This document shows positions 23,374-31,665 of a stretch of 32,721 nucleotides of DNA, piece after piece (within the stretch, counting starts at the first letter, position 1; the number at the start of each line of letters is the position of its first letter). The notes under the pieces were generated by a model, which saw nothing but the letters and a program-made list of their open reading frames with translations, ran no database searches and was not told the origin of the DNA. The translations under genes were made by a program, and so were the position numbers. The DNA comes from Flavobacteriales bacterium CG_4_10_14_0_2_um_filter_35_18 (lineage in GTDB: Bacteria > Bacteroidota > Bacteroidia > Flavobacteriales > Flavobacteriaceae), in the NCBI GenBank assembly GCA_002793215.1, contig PFPU01000025.1:1-32721 (forward strand), given 5' to 3'.

Positions 23374-23404
23374 AAAAAGGCGGTTTATTAGACCGCCTTT
23401 TTTT
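23374..23404. terminator. Intrinsic terminator between convergent glyS and yjdM-like gene
   Basis: AAAAAGGCGGT (23374-23384) pairs perfectly with ACCGCCTTTTT (23392-23402) around a 7-base loop and is flanked by A and T runs, so it can work in both directions. Confidence 0.9.
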
Positions 23405-23448
23405 ATCAATTATAATTTTTTTTAAATAAGCCGTTTCAAATAATACCC

Positions 23449-23658
23449 CTAACCTTTCTTTAAAAAGCAAGTTTTTAAAACAATTTGACTTTTACCAATA
23501 CGACATTCTACTTCGTCTGCGTTATCTGTTAACTTTATATTTTTAAGGGCTTCACCTCGTTTTAAGGTTTTTGCCATTCCTTTTATTTTTAAATCTTTGG
23601 TAACCGTAACCGTATCACCATTATTTAAAATATTTCCATTGCTGTCTTTTACTTCCAT
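23449..23658 (-). CDS. Short YjdM/PhnA-like protein without zinc ribbon
   Basis: The 69-aa protein matches the C-terminal PhnA/YjdM domain: MEVKDSNGNILNNGDTVTV, KDLKIKGMAKTLKRGEALKNIKL and a final strand with IVLKTCFLKK. The family's usual N-terminal zinc ribbon is missing, so it is about 40 residues shorter than E. coli YjdM. Despite the old name, the family has no proven role in phosphonate use. Such zinc-ribbon-less versions are frequent in flavobacteria. The gene is single, between two hairpin terminators. Confidence 0.85.
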   Translation of the reverse strand: MEVKDSNGNILNNGDTVTVTKDLKIKGMAKTLKRGEALKNIKLTDNADEVECRIGKSQIVLKTCFLKKG

Positions 23659-23679
23659 TTTTTTTGTTAAATTTTAAAA

Positions 23680-23707
23680 AAAAACCACGCCAAAAAGCGC
23701 GGTTTTT
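23680..23707 (-). terminator. Intrinsic terminator downstream of sucC
   Basis: AAAAACCACGC (23680-23690) pairs with GCGCGGTTTTT (23697-23707) with one G-T wobble and a 6-base loop. A long A run to the left gives a T-tract on the - strand. It lies 17 bases after the sucC stop. Confidence 0.8.
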
Positions 23708-23723
23708 AAATGATATTATCTTA

Positions 23724-24917
23724 TTACTTTAATACTTCTTGAACTTTATCGGCTGCTTCTTGAAACTCAACTGCCGAAATGACGTTTAAACCACTATCGT
23801 CAATTAACTTTTTAGCTTCAATGGCGTTAGTGCCTTGTAAACGGACAATAATAGGAACTTTAATAGCATTTCCCATATTTTTATAAGCATCAACAATGCC
23901 TTGAGCCACACGGTCGCAACGGACAATTCCACCAAAAATATTCACTAAAATAGCTTTTACTTTCTCGTCTTTTAATATAATTCTGAAGGCTTTTTCAACG
24001 CGTTCGGCATCGGCTGTACCGCCAACATCTAAAAAGTTAGCAGGTTCACCACCACATTGTTTAATTAAATCCATAGTGCTCATTGCTAAGCCCGCGCCGT
24101 TAACCATACAACCCACATTTCCATCTAAGGCTACATAATTTAAACCAGCTGCTTTTGCTTCAACTTCTATCGGATTTTCTTCACGGATATCGCGCAATTC
24201 GGCATAATCTTGATGTCTAAAAAGGGCATTATCATCTAAAACAACTTTAGCATCGACTGCCAAAATTTTGTCATCCGAAGTTTTTAAAACCGGATTGATT
24301 TCAAAAAGAGAAGAATCAGATTTTGTATAAGCCGTATATAAACACGTTACAAACTTGGTCATTTCTTTAAAAGCGTTACCCGATAAACCCAAATTAAAAG
24401 CAATTTTACGCGCTTGAAATGGCAATAACCCGGTTGAAGGGTTAATTTCTTCTGTAAAAATTAAATGAGGTGTATTTGCCGCAACCGATTCAATATCCAT
24501 TCCGCCTTCGGTAGAATACATAATCATATTACGCCCACTGGCTCTGTTCATTAAAACTGACATATAAAATTCGCTCGTTGCACTAGCACCGGGATAATAA
24601 ACATCTTCAGCTATTAAAACTTGATTCACTTTTTTTCCTTGAGGAGGTGTTTGAGGCGTTTTTAGCATCATTCCTATCATTGTGTTAGAAATTGATTCAA
24701 CATCTGCCAAATTTTTAGCCAATTTTACACCACCACCTTTTCCACGACCACCCGCGTGGATTTGTGCTTTTATAACCCACCAGCTAGTGCCGGTTTCAAT
24801 TGATAATTGTTTTGCCGCCTCAACAGCTTTAACAGGATTATCGGCAACAATGCCGCGCTGCACGCGAACGCCAAAACTGCTCAATATGTTTTTACCTTGA
24901 TATTCGTGTAAATTCAT
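23724..24917 (-). CDS. sucC: Succinyl-CoA synthetase beta subunit
   Basis: The 397-aa protein is the nucleotide-binding subunit of the TCA-cycle enzyme that converts succinyl-CoA to succinate with ATP or GTP formation. It has the ATP-grasp domain (about 1-235), with KAQIHAGGRGKGGGVKLA near residue 50 and SLFEINPV near residue 203, and the CoA-ligase domain (about 250-397) with GNVGCMVNGAGLAMSTMD and NIFGGIVRCD. Length is normal. The sucD partner that carries the phosphohistidine is not beside it, which is common in Bacteroidota. Preceded by a -7 box and followed by a hairpin terminator, it is a single-gene unit. Confidence 0.96.
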   Translation of the reverse strand: MNLHEYQGKNILSSFGVRVQRGIVADNPVKAVEAAKQLSIETGTSWWVIKAQIHAGGRGKGGGVKLAKNLADVESISNTMIGMMLKTPQTPPQGKKVNQVLIAEDVYYPGASATSEFYMSVLMNRASGRNMIMYSTEGGMDIESVAANTPHLIFTEEINPSTGLLPFQARKIAFNLGLSGNAFKEMTKFVTCLYTAYTKSDSSLFEINPVLKTSDDKILAVDAKVVLDDNALFRHQDYAELRDIREENPIEVEAKAAGLNYVALDGNVGCMVNGAGLAMSTMDLIKQCGGEPANFLDVGGTADAERVEKAFRIILKDEKVKAILVNIFGGIVRCDRVAQGIVDAYKNMGNAIKVPIIVRLQGTNAIEAKKLIDDSGLNVISAVEFQEAADKVQEVLK

Positions 24918-24945
24918 GATGTTTTTGTTTAAATTAAAGTGGTTA

Positions 24946-24953
24946 CAAATTTA
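24946..24953 (-). promoter_or_regulatory. -7 box for sucC
   Basis: Read on the - strand the octamer is TAAATTTG, a full match to TAnnTTTG, 28 bases before the sucC start codon. No TTG is found at about 19 bases upstream. Confidence 0.45.
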
Positions 24954-25068
24954 CATTTCTAAATTCATTTTCCGTTGATTTTTATCATAAAATTTGAAAC
25001 AATAAAGTTAAAATCCCCTTGTAAATATGTTTTGGATTTTACCTAACTTTCCCCTTTAATTTTTTTAC

Positions 25069-25722
25069 ATGATTGTAGCAAAAAACATACATAAATCCTT
25101 TGGTGACTTGCAGGTTTTAAAAGGAATTGATTTACACATTATAAAAAATGAAATTGTTGCCATTGTAGGGCCATCGGGTGCAGGAAAAACAACACTTTTA
25201 CAAATTTTAGGAACTCTTGATCAACCCGATAATGGCGCTTTTTTAAGCATCAATAATCAAGAAACACTTCAGTTAAAGGATAAAAAATTGTCGCTTTTTA
25301 GAAATGCACATATCGGATTTATTTTTCAGTTTCATCAATTGTTACCTGAGTTTACTGCTTTAGAAAATGTGTGTATTCCAGGCTTTATCGCCAATAAACC
25401 TAAGCAAGAGGTTATTAAAACAGCAACCGAACTCTTAGATTTTTTACAATTGTCACATCGGCTAAACCACCATCCTAATGCCCTTTCGGGAGGTGAGCAA
25501 CAGCGTGTTGCCGTAGCACGAGCACTCATTAACAAGCCCGACGTTATTTTGGCAGATGAGCCTACCGGGAATTTAGATTCTGCTTCGGCAGACCAGTTAC
25601 ACCAATTATTTTTTGACTTGCGCGATAAATTTGGTCACACCTTTGTTATTGTTACCCACAATGACGAATTGGCAAGCATGGCCGATAGAACCCTACACAT
25701 GAAAGATGGTTTTATGTTATAA
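25069..25722 (+). CDS. LolD-like ABC transporter ATPase
   Basis: The 217-aa nucleotide-binding subunit has Walker [10 protein letters not shown] (34-42), signature LSGGEQQR from Leu139, Walker [13 protein letters not shown] with Asp163 and Glu164, and a switch histidine in VTHND. The DEPTGNLD form and small size place it in the LolD/MacB/FtsE group, which pairs with FtsX-like permeases to extract lipoproteins or other envelope substrates from the inner membrane. In flavobacteria such a LolD-like gene lies apart from its permease, and none is seen here. A TAACTTTC element at 25044-25051, close to TAnnTTTG, may be its promoter. The mtnN gene follows after 9 bases. Confidence 0.9.
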   Translation: MIVAKNIHKSFGDLQVLKGIDLHIIKNEIVAIVGPSGAGKTTLLQILGTLDQPDNGAFLSINNQETLQLKDKKLSLFRNAHIGFIFQFHQLLPEFTALENVCIPGFIANKPKQEVIKTATELLDFLQLSHRLNHHPNALSGGEQQRVAVARALINKPDVILADEPTGNLDSASADQLHQLFFDLRDKFGHTFVIVTHNDELASMADRTLHMKDGFML

Positions 25723-25731
25723 ACTTTTGAA

Positions 25732-26481
25732 ATGCTAGGAATTATCAGTGCCATGCCCGAAGAAATTGATTGCGTTTTAAATGCCATGACTTCAATTGAA
25801 ACCAAAACTTTTGGCAATCGAAAATTTTATAAAGGTTTTCTTTTTAAACGACTTGTTGTTGTGGTCTTTTCTAATTGGGGAAAAGTGGCGGCTGCAACAA
25901 CAGCGACCCAATTAATTGCAAAATACCATCCAAAAAAAATCATTTTTACCGGACTTGCAGGTGCTCTACAAGCGCATATCAATATTGGTGATGTGGTTAT
26001 TGGTACTCATTTATTTCAGCACGATATGGATGCACGTCCGCTATTTAAACAATTCGAAATCCCCATTATCAATCAAATAGCTTTTAAAACAGATACCTCA
26101 CTAACTGAAAAATTAATTAAAGCAAGCGCACAATTTTTATCCAAAATAAACAATCACATCACAAAATTGGAAGATTTTGAAATTATAAATCCCCGAGCCT
26201 ATTGTGGAGGCATTGCCAGTGGTGACCAATTTATTTCATCCGTTTCAAAATCGAAACAGTTAAATAAAGCCTTGCCCGATGCCCTTTGTGTTGAAATGGA
26301 AGGCGCTGCTGTGGCACAAGTTTGCTTTGATTATCAAATTCCTTTTGGAATTATAAGAACCATCTCTGACAAGAGTCAGCACAATGCACCCATTGATTTT
26401 AAACGTTTTGCCGATGAAATTGCGAGCCAGTATGCCTTAGGAATTTTAAAACACTATTTTGATTTTGATTTAATAATTTAA
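25732..26481 (+). CDS. mtnN: 5'-methylthioadenosine/S-adenosylhomocysteine nucleosidase
   Basis: The 249-aa enzyme removes adenine from methylthioadenosine and S-adenosylhomocysteine, clearing by-products of methylation and polyamine synthesis. The family start IGIISAMPEE is matched by LGIISAMPEE with Glu11 in the position of the catalytic acid E12 of E. coli. The VEMEGAAVAQVC motif contains Glu190, and RTISDKS contains Asp213, the two other key active-site residues. Residues 118-145 hold an insertion compared with the about 230-aa enzyme of E. coli. It lies 9 bases after the LolD-like gene. Confidence 0.93.
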   Translation: MLGIISAMPEEIDCVLNAMTSIETKTFGNRKFYKGFLFKRLVVVVFSNWGKVAAATTATQLIAKYHPKKIIFTGLAGALQAHINIGDVVIGTHLFQHDMDARPLFKQFEIPIINQIAFKTDTSLTEKLIKASAQFLSKINNHITKLEDFEIINPRAYCGGIASGDQFISSVSKSKQLNKALPDALCVEMEGAAVAQVCFDYQIPFGIIRTISDKSQHNAPIDFKRFADEIASQYALGILKHYFDFDLII

Positions 26482-26484
26482 TTC

Positions 26485-26517
26485 AGAATTGACAACTTTT
26501 AAAAAGTTGTCAATTCT
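26485..26517 (+). repeat. Near-perfect 33-bp palindrome
   Basis: AGAATTGACAACTTTT (26485-26500) pairs with AAAAGTTGTCAATTCT (26502-26517) around a single base. It starts 3 bases after the mtnN stop codon and ends directly at the first ATG of the hydrolase frame (26518). It could be a terminator-like 3' hairpin of mtnN, but there is no T-tract. If 26518 were the true start, the hairpin would bury the ribosome-binding region. Confidence 0.75.
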
Positions 26518-27555
26518 ATGAACTTTAAAAATATAATATTCAATTTTATAAAACTACCGTTTAAGCAAATTATGTCCTTAGTTTCCGACACTTCATATAA
26601 ACCTTGGATGCCTTTTAAAAACAAGCATTTTAATACCATTTACCGAACACTCGGCTCAAAGTTTAAGGTTATTTATCGGCGAAAGCGCCTTCAAACACCT
26701 GATAATGATTTTATTGATTTAGATATCGCCTCCGTGAAATCAAATAATGTGGTAATTGTTATTCACGGTTTAGAAGGTAGTGCACAATCGGCCTATGTTT
26801 TGGCGGTTGCTCATTTTTTAAACACCCAAGCGGTAGATGTGATTGCCGTTAATTTGAGAGGATGTAGCGGCGAAGACAATAAGCATATTTTTGCCTATCA
26901 CAGTGGTTTTACATCCGATTTAAATTTTGTTATTCAACAAGTTATAAAAGGCTATTCCTACCAAACCATCAGTTTGTTGGGCTATAGTTTAGGTGGAAAT
27001 ATGGTTTTAAAATATATGGGCGAATATGCCGATAGCCTACCGCTGCAATTAAAATGTGCTGTCGGTGTTTCGGCACCTTGTGATTTGGAAGATTCATCAA
27101 ATCAATTGGCTAAAAAATCGCGTTTTTTATATATGAATTCGTTTTTAAAATCCTTAAAGAAAAAGGCTTTGCTCAAATTTGAGCATTTCCCTAATTTTGA
27201 ATTAGACAAAAATCGCATCCTTAATGCACGCAATTTTACAGATTTTGACGATGCCTTTACAGCGCCAATTTTTGGGTATAAATCGGCTTTAGATTATTGG
27301 ACACAAAATAGTTGCAAACAATTTTTACCCCTAATAAAAAAACCTACTTTGCTTATAACCGCCCTTGATGACCCCTTTTTATCCGATAAATGTTATCCGT
27401 TTTTAGAAGCTAAAAACCATCCCCATTTTGATTTGTTAGCGACCAAATACGGCGGTCATGTGGGTTTTAATTGCCGGTTTAACAAGGTTTATAATTTGTG
27501 GTGCGAACGGCAATTATTAGGTTTTATTGAACCACATTTTAGCCATTCACAATAA
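26518..27555 (+). CDS. YheT-type alpha/beta hydrolase
   Basis: The protein has the alpha/beta-hydrolase fold: VIHGLEGSAQSAYV near residue 83, LRGCSGE, the nucleophile elbow GYSLGGN with Ser157, a catalytic Asp in ITALDDPFL, and His in YGGHVGFN. This motif set matches the YheT/EMB8 family of esterases, whose substrates are mostly unknown. Family members usually start with a short S-x-Y-x-P-P-x-x-FKN-HF-T segment. Here that is SDTSYKPWMPFKNKHFNTIY at residues 23-42, so the real start is perhaps Met19 (position 26572) rather than 26518, giving 327 aa. The choice is not settled by the sequence. It may be co-transcribed with mtnN. Confidence 0.85.
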   Translation: MNFKNIIFNFIKLPFKQIMSLVSDTSYKPWMPFKNKHFNTIYRTLGSKFKVIYRRKRLQTPDNDFIDLDIASVKSNNVVIVIHGLEGSAQSAYVLAVAHFLNTQAVDVIAVNLRGCSGEDNKHIFAYHSGFTSDLNFVIQQVIKGYSYQTISLLGYSLGGNMVLKYMGEYADSLPLQLKCAVGVSAPCDLEDSSNQLAKKSRFLYMNSFLKSLKKKALLKFEHFPNFELDKNRILNARNFTDFDDAFTAPIFGYKSALDYWTQNSCKQFLPLIKKPTLLITALDDPFLSDKCYPFLEAKNHPHFDLLATKYGGHVGFNCRFNKVYNLWCERQLLGFIEPHFSHSQ

Positions 27556-27608
27556 GTTTTTTAAAAAGAAGTTTATTAATAATAAAATTAGATATTTGTA
27601 AAAATTAC

Positions 27609-28682
27609 ATGTTTTTGAAACGCAATTTATTCTTACTAATAATCGTCTTTGGCACGCTTCAAAGTCAAGCGCAAGTTTTTAGAAAATATTCAAATGAATT
27701 TTTAAATTTAGGGGTTGGCGCAGATGCTTTTGGCATGGGAAAAGCGGTAGTAGCGTCCGCTAAAGGTGTCAACGCGGGTTATTGGAATCCGGCAGGTTTA
27801 ACCGAATTAAAAGAACGCGAAGTGAGTTTTATGCACGCTTCCTATTTTCAAGGCATTGCTAATTATGATTTTGCTGCTTATGCGCTGCCAATAAATAGAA
27901 CGAGTAGCTTGGCATTTTACGCCCTTCGTTTTGGCGTTGATGACATTTTAAACACCACTGAACTAATAGATAATCAAGGAAATATTGATTTTAATCGCAT
28001 CAGTCTTTTTTCGGCAAACGACTATGCTTTCAACATGGCTTACGCCAAAAAATTAGAAAAAAGCGGTATGAGCTTTGGGTTTAATGCCAAGGTAGTAAGG
28101 CGTTTAATCGGCAAATTTGCTAGTGCTTGGGGTTTTGGTTTTGATGCCGGTTGGCAATATAAATCAGCTACTTGGAAAGCCGGCATCATGGTTCGAGATA
28201 TTACCACAACTTTTAACACTTGGACCATTAATCAAGCTGAATTTGATAAAATAAGTGGCGCTATTGATGGGCAAAATCAAGAATTACCGCAAACAACAGA
28301 GCTCAGTATTCCAAAAATACAAATCGGACTTGCGCGTCAATTTAATATAAGCTATGATTTTAACTTATTGGCTGAAGCCGATTTAGCTATTAGCTTAAAG
28401 CACACTAATGACTTAATTGCCACCTCCTTGTTTAGTATGAGTCCCGCTTTAGGTTTTGAACTCAATTATCAAGAACGAGCCTTTTTGCGCGGTGGTGTAA
28501 CAAATTTTCAAAACTTTAAAAACTTTGATGGCTCAAAATCACTTAGCATTGAACCCAATATTGGGGTTGGTTTTATAGTAAAAAATATTCAGATTGATTA
28601 TGCCCTAAGCAACATTGGTGGTGCAAGTGGAACCTTATTTTCGAACGTATTCTCAATAAAATTCAACTTATCAAACAATTAA
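27609..28682 (+). CDS. PorV/PorQ-family outer membrane beta-barrel
   Basis: The 357-aa protein has a Sec signal peptide (residues about 1-21, ending QAQ) and a first part FLNLGVGADAFGMGKAVVASAKGVNAGYWNPAGL typical of the PorV/PorQ/UPF0164 group, which have FadL-like barrels. The WNPAGL motif is diagnostic. The last strand ends in FKFNL-like FSIKFNLSNN, as expected for assembly by BamA. PorV shuttles T9SS cargo to the attachment complex. This is a shorter, divergent paralogue, so a role in sorting is possible but not shown. It is followed after 6 bases by lnt. Confidence 0.82.
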   Translation: MFLKRNLFLLIIVFGTLQSQAQVFRKYSNEFLNLGVGADAFGMGKAVVASAKGVNAGYWNPAGLTELKEREVSFMHASYFQGIANYDFAAYALPINRTSSLAFYALRFGVDDILNTTELIDNQGNIDFNRISLFSANDYAFNMAYAKKLEKSGMSFGFNAKVVRRLIGKFASAWGFGFDAGWQYKSATWKAGIMVRDITTTFNTWTINQAEFDKISGAIDGQNQELPQTTELSIPKIQIGLARQFNISYDFNLLAEADLAISLKHTNDLIATSLFSMSPALGFELNYQERAFLRGGVTNFQNFKNFDGSKSLSIEPNIGVGFIVKNIQIDYALSNIGGASGTLFSNVFSIKFNLSNN

Positions 28683-28688
28683 TCAATT

Positions 28689-30290
28689 ATGAAAAAAAAT
28701 CTTTTACTTGCCATATTATCCGGACTATTACTAGGATTTTCATGGCCTACTTATGGATTTTCATTATTGCTTTTTATTGGATTTGTCCCTTTGCTTTTTG
28801 TAGAAAAAAACCTCCGCAATAGCGCCGTTAAAAAAAAAGGGCTCAAGATTTTTGGATTAAGTTATATTAGCTTTTTGATATTTAACGCAATAGCTACTTG
28901 GTGGCTTTGGTATGCCACCGCTTTTGGCATGTTTTTTGCGATTGGAGTCAACGCTCTTTTAATGACTTTGGTATTTTTTATCTATCATAAAGTTGCTTTA
29001 AAAATGAGCTTTGGCGTTTCGCTTTTCTTTTTAGTAATTTTTTGGATAAGCTTTGAAAAGTTCCATTTAAATTGGGATTTTTCTTGGCCTTGGCTCAATT
29101 TAGGGAATGGGTTCTCACTTGACCACGAATGGATTCAATGGTATGAATATACCGGTGTTTTTGGCGGTTCACTTTGGATTTTGGTTGTAAATATTGGAAT
29201 TTTTACTACTTTAAAAAATTATTTTGAAATCAAAAATACTACAAGGCTTTTTAAAGGTCTTATATTCAATTTAGGAATTGTCATTTTAGGAATTTACAGC
29301 TCACTTTTTATCTATCATCACTATCAAATAAATTCCAATGGTCGTGCACAAGTACTCGTTATTCAACCCAATATCGATCCGTATAACGAAAAATATAACA
29401 TCAGCAATATTGAAACGGCTCAAAATTTAATTGCACAAGTTGAAAAAAATATTGATTCATCAACCAATTTTGTCATTGCTCCCGAAACTACTTTTTCAAC
29501 ACCTATATTGCAAAACACTTTTACGGCCACACCCGAATATCAGCTTTTAGAAAATTTTACTCAATCACATCAAAACATCAATTTTGTTTCGGGCTATACC
29601 TTTTATAAGCGCTATAAAAGCGGCTTACAACCTACGCCAAGTGCTAATAAAATAAGGAATTCTAAAGATGAATGGTATGATATGTATAACGCTGCAGCGA
29701 TGATTAATGCGGGTAATAATCCACCTATTTATTACAAATCAAAATTAGTTGTTGGCGTTGAATTGTTTCCCTATCAAAATATATTAAAACCGCTTTTAGG
29801 AGAGTCACTCATCAACTTAGGTGGTTCGGTTTCATCATTAGGAACGCAAAAACAGCGAAGTGTATTTGCTATAAAAGATGTTAAGCTTGCGCCTATAATA
29901 TGTTATGAATCTATTTATGGTGATTTTGTAAATGACTATGTTAAAAATGGCGCACAGTTTTTAGCAGTCATCACAAATGATGGTTGGTGGCAAAATTCGC
30001 AAGGGCATAAACAACATTTAATGCTATCTAAACTCAGGGCTATTGAAAATAGGCGTGATTTGGTAAGGTCGGCAAACACAGGTATTTCGGCTATTATCAA
30101 TCAGCAAGGAGCCCTTTTACAACAATTGGATTACGGCACTAAAGGTGTTTTAAAAGCCTCAATAAACTTAAATAAGCAACTAACTTTTTATAATCGTTAT
30201 GGCGATTATATTGCGCGAATTTCACAATTTTTAAGTATCCTGCTACTTTTGACTACTTTTTTAAGTCGCAAAAAAGCTAATTTCCTCTGA
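28689..30290 (+). CDS. lnt: Apolipoprotein N-acyltransferase
   Basis: The 533-aa inner-membrane enzyme adds a third acyl chain to the lipid-modified N-terminal cysteine of lipoproteins. It has an N-terminal block of membrane helices (six or seven, up to about residue 215), a periplasmic nitrilase-like domain and one final helix. The catalytic triad is recognisable: Glu266 in APETTF, Lys350 in YYKSKLV and Cys405 in ICYESIYGD. The LGNGFS and WPWLNLGN segments match the family. It is co-oriented with the porV-like gene 6 bases upstream. The last 14 bases overlap the 3' end of the opposite-strand glycosylphosphotransferase gene. Lipoproteins are plentiful in this window, so Lnt should matter to this cell. 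Confidence 0.94.
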   Translation: MKKNLLLAILSGLLLGFSWPTYGFSLLLFIGFVPLLFVEKNLRNSAVKKKGLKIFGLSYISFLIFNAIATWWLWYATAFGMFFAIGVNALLMTLVFFIYHKVALKMSFGVSLFFLVIFWISFEKFHLNWDFSWPWLNLGNGFSLDHEWIQWYEYTGVFGGSLWILVVNIGIFTTLKNYFEIKNTTRLFKGLIFNLGIVILGIYSSLFIYHHYQINSNGRAQVLVIQPNIDPYNEKYNISNIETAQNLIAQVEKNIDSSTNFVIAPETTFSTPILQNTFTATPEYQLLENFTQSHQNINFVSGYTFYKRYKSGLQPTPSANKIRNSKDEWYDMYNAAAMINAGNNPPIYYKSKLVVGVELFPYQNILKPLLGESLINLGGSVSSLGTQKQRSVFAIKDVKLAPIICYESIYGDFVNDYVKNGAQFLAVITNDGWWQNSQGHKQHLMLSKLRAIENRRDLVRSANTGISAIINQQGALLQQLDYGTKGVLKASINLNKQLTFYNRYGDYIARISQFLSILLLLTTFLSRKKANFL

Positions 30291-31665
30291 AAAAAAGCAC
30301 GGTGCTAAAGGTTTTAATAATGATTTTAAAATCTAAATAAAAGCTGCGATTTTTGATATAATACAAATCAAAGCGCAATTTTTTTCCTTGCTCTTCAACA
30401 CTTGAAGCGTAGGGATACATGACTTGCGCCCAACCGGTTAGCCCTGGTTTAATGACATGGCGAATGCGGTATAAATTTATTTTTGAAGCCAATTCTTCAA
30501 CAAATTTGGGGCGTTCAGGGCGCGGACCTATAAAAGCCATTTCGCCTTTTAAAATATTGTAAAATTGAGGAATTTCATCGAAACGTGTTTTTCGTAAAAA
30601 TTTGCCAAACACAGTTACTCTTGGATCCTTTTTAACAGCCCAAACAGCGCCATTTTCTTCGGCATTTTTTACCATTGAGCGGAATTTAATAATCTTAAAA
30701 GCCTTGCCTTTTAAACCGATTCGTTCTTGTTTATAAAATAATGGACCCCGATTGGCGACCAAATTACCTACTAAAACAAAGGGTATTAAAAACAGTAAAA
30801 AAACCAATCCAATAATTGAAAGTATGATGTCTATTAACCTCCCCAAGGCTAGATACATTCTATCTTCGTGATTCTTACTAAATGAAATATTTCTATAAAA
30901 ATCTTCATTTAGATGATGGCGTGGAATGCAAGAAGTAATTTCTTCGTAATAATTCTCAATATTTTTAATGGCAATACCATTTTCAAAAAGCTTTACCAAA
31001 TCTTGATTGATACTATTTGTTTTTACAGATTTTAAACGGTCAGTTACAATAATCTCTGTAACCGAATATAAATTTACAATTGGAATTAACTCATCAGTTT
31101 TTTTATCAAAAAAAGGAATGTCAGGATATTTTAAAATTTTTTCGGAAGTAAAATAGCCAACAATATGGTTTTCGGGTGCTTTGCTGATAATTAGGTCAAT
31201 AACTTTCGAAACACTTTGACTTTCTCCTAAAATTAAAATATCTTTAAAATATTTAGGTGTAAAAATAAAGAAAATATAGGCAAATCGCCAAAGCAAAATG
31301 GGAATAGTTATGGCTAAGTAAAGGTATAAAATATAGATTCGTTTTGGGGGTAATTCTGGCGCGATAACAGGCGTGAAAATATAAAAAAAGGTTGTAAAAA
31401 AAGTAGTTAACACAATGCTTCTAACAATTCTAAATTGATCGCTCGCTACTTTTAAACGGTACATTTCAAATATTTGTCCGATAAGCAACAAATAAACGCC
31501 GAGGGTGAGCATCCAAGGGAAAAAATGCGCGTTGTATTTGTTAAGGTCTTCAAAATTTAAAAAATAAACGTAAACGTAAAATCCTAAGATTGCAAACAAC
31601 ACATCCAACAATCTCAATAACAAGAGGCGTTCAGAAATATTAATTTTATTTTTAGGTTTATTCAT
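30277..31665 (-). CDS. Polyprenyl glycosylphosphotransferase (exopolysaccharide/O-antigen initiation)
   Basis: The 462-aa protein has four N-terminal membrane helices (about 10-130), a cytoplasmic CoA-binding-like domain (about 140-255), a fifth helix (about 272-297) and a C-terminal bacterial sugar transferase domain. The last contains KQERIGLKGKAFKIIKFRSM, DEIPQFYNILKGEMAFIGPRPERPKF and KPGLTGWAQV, the family hallmarks. It transfers a sugar-1-phosphate from UDP-sugar to undecaprenyl phosphate, the first step of many polysaccharides. It resembles WcaJ/WbaP-type enzymes; the sugar is unknown. The stop overlaps the convergent lnt by 14 bases. It overlaps the upstream glycosyltransferase by 8 bases, so both lie in one operon. 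Confidence 0.93.
   Translation of the reverse strand: MNKPKNKINISERLLLLRLLDVLFAILGFYVYVYFLNFEDLNKYNAHFFPWMLTLGVYLLLIGQIFEMYRLKVASDQFRIVRSIVLTTFFTTFFYIFTPVIAPELPPKRIYILYLYLAITIPILLWRFAYIFFIFTPKYFKDILILGESQSVSKVIDLIISKAPENHIVGYFTSEKILKYPDIPFFDKKTDELIPIVNLYSVTEIIVTDRLKSVKTNSINQDLVKLFENGIAIKNIENYYEEITSCIPRHHLNEDFYRNISFSKNHEDRMYLALGRLIDIILSIIGLVFLLFLIPFVLVGNLVANRGPLFYKQERIGLKGKAFKIIKFRSMVKNAEENGAVWAVKKDPRVTVFGKFLRKTRFDEIPQFYNILKGEMAFIGPRPERPKFVEELASKINLYRIRHVIKPGLTGWAQVMYPYASSVEEQGKKLRFDLYYIKNRSFYLDFKIIIKTFSTVLFFRGN

Noticed and set aside
23449-23658. Assignment of the short YjdM/PhnA-like gene to phosphonate metabolism
   Set aside because: The family name is historical; there are no phosphonate genes around it and the zinc ribbon is missing.
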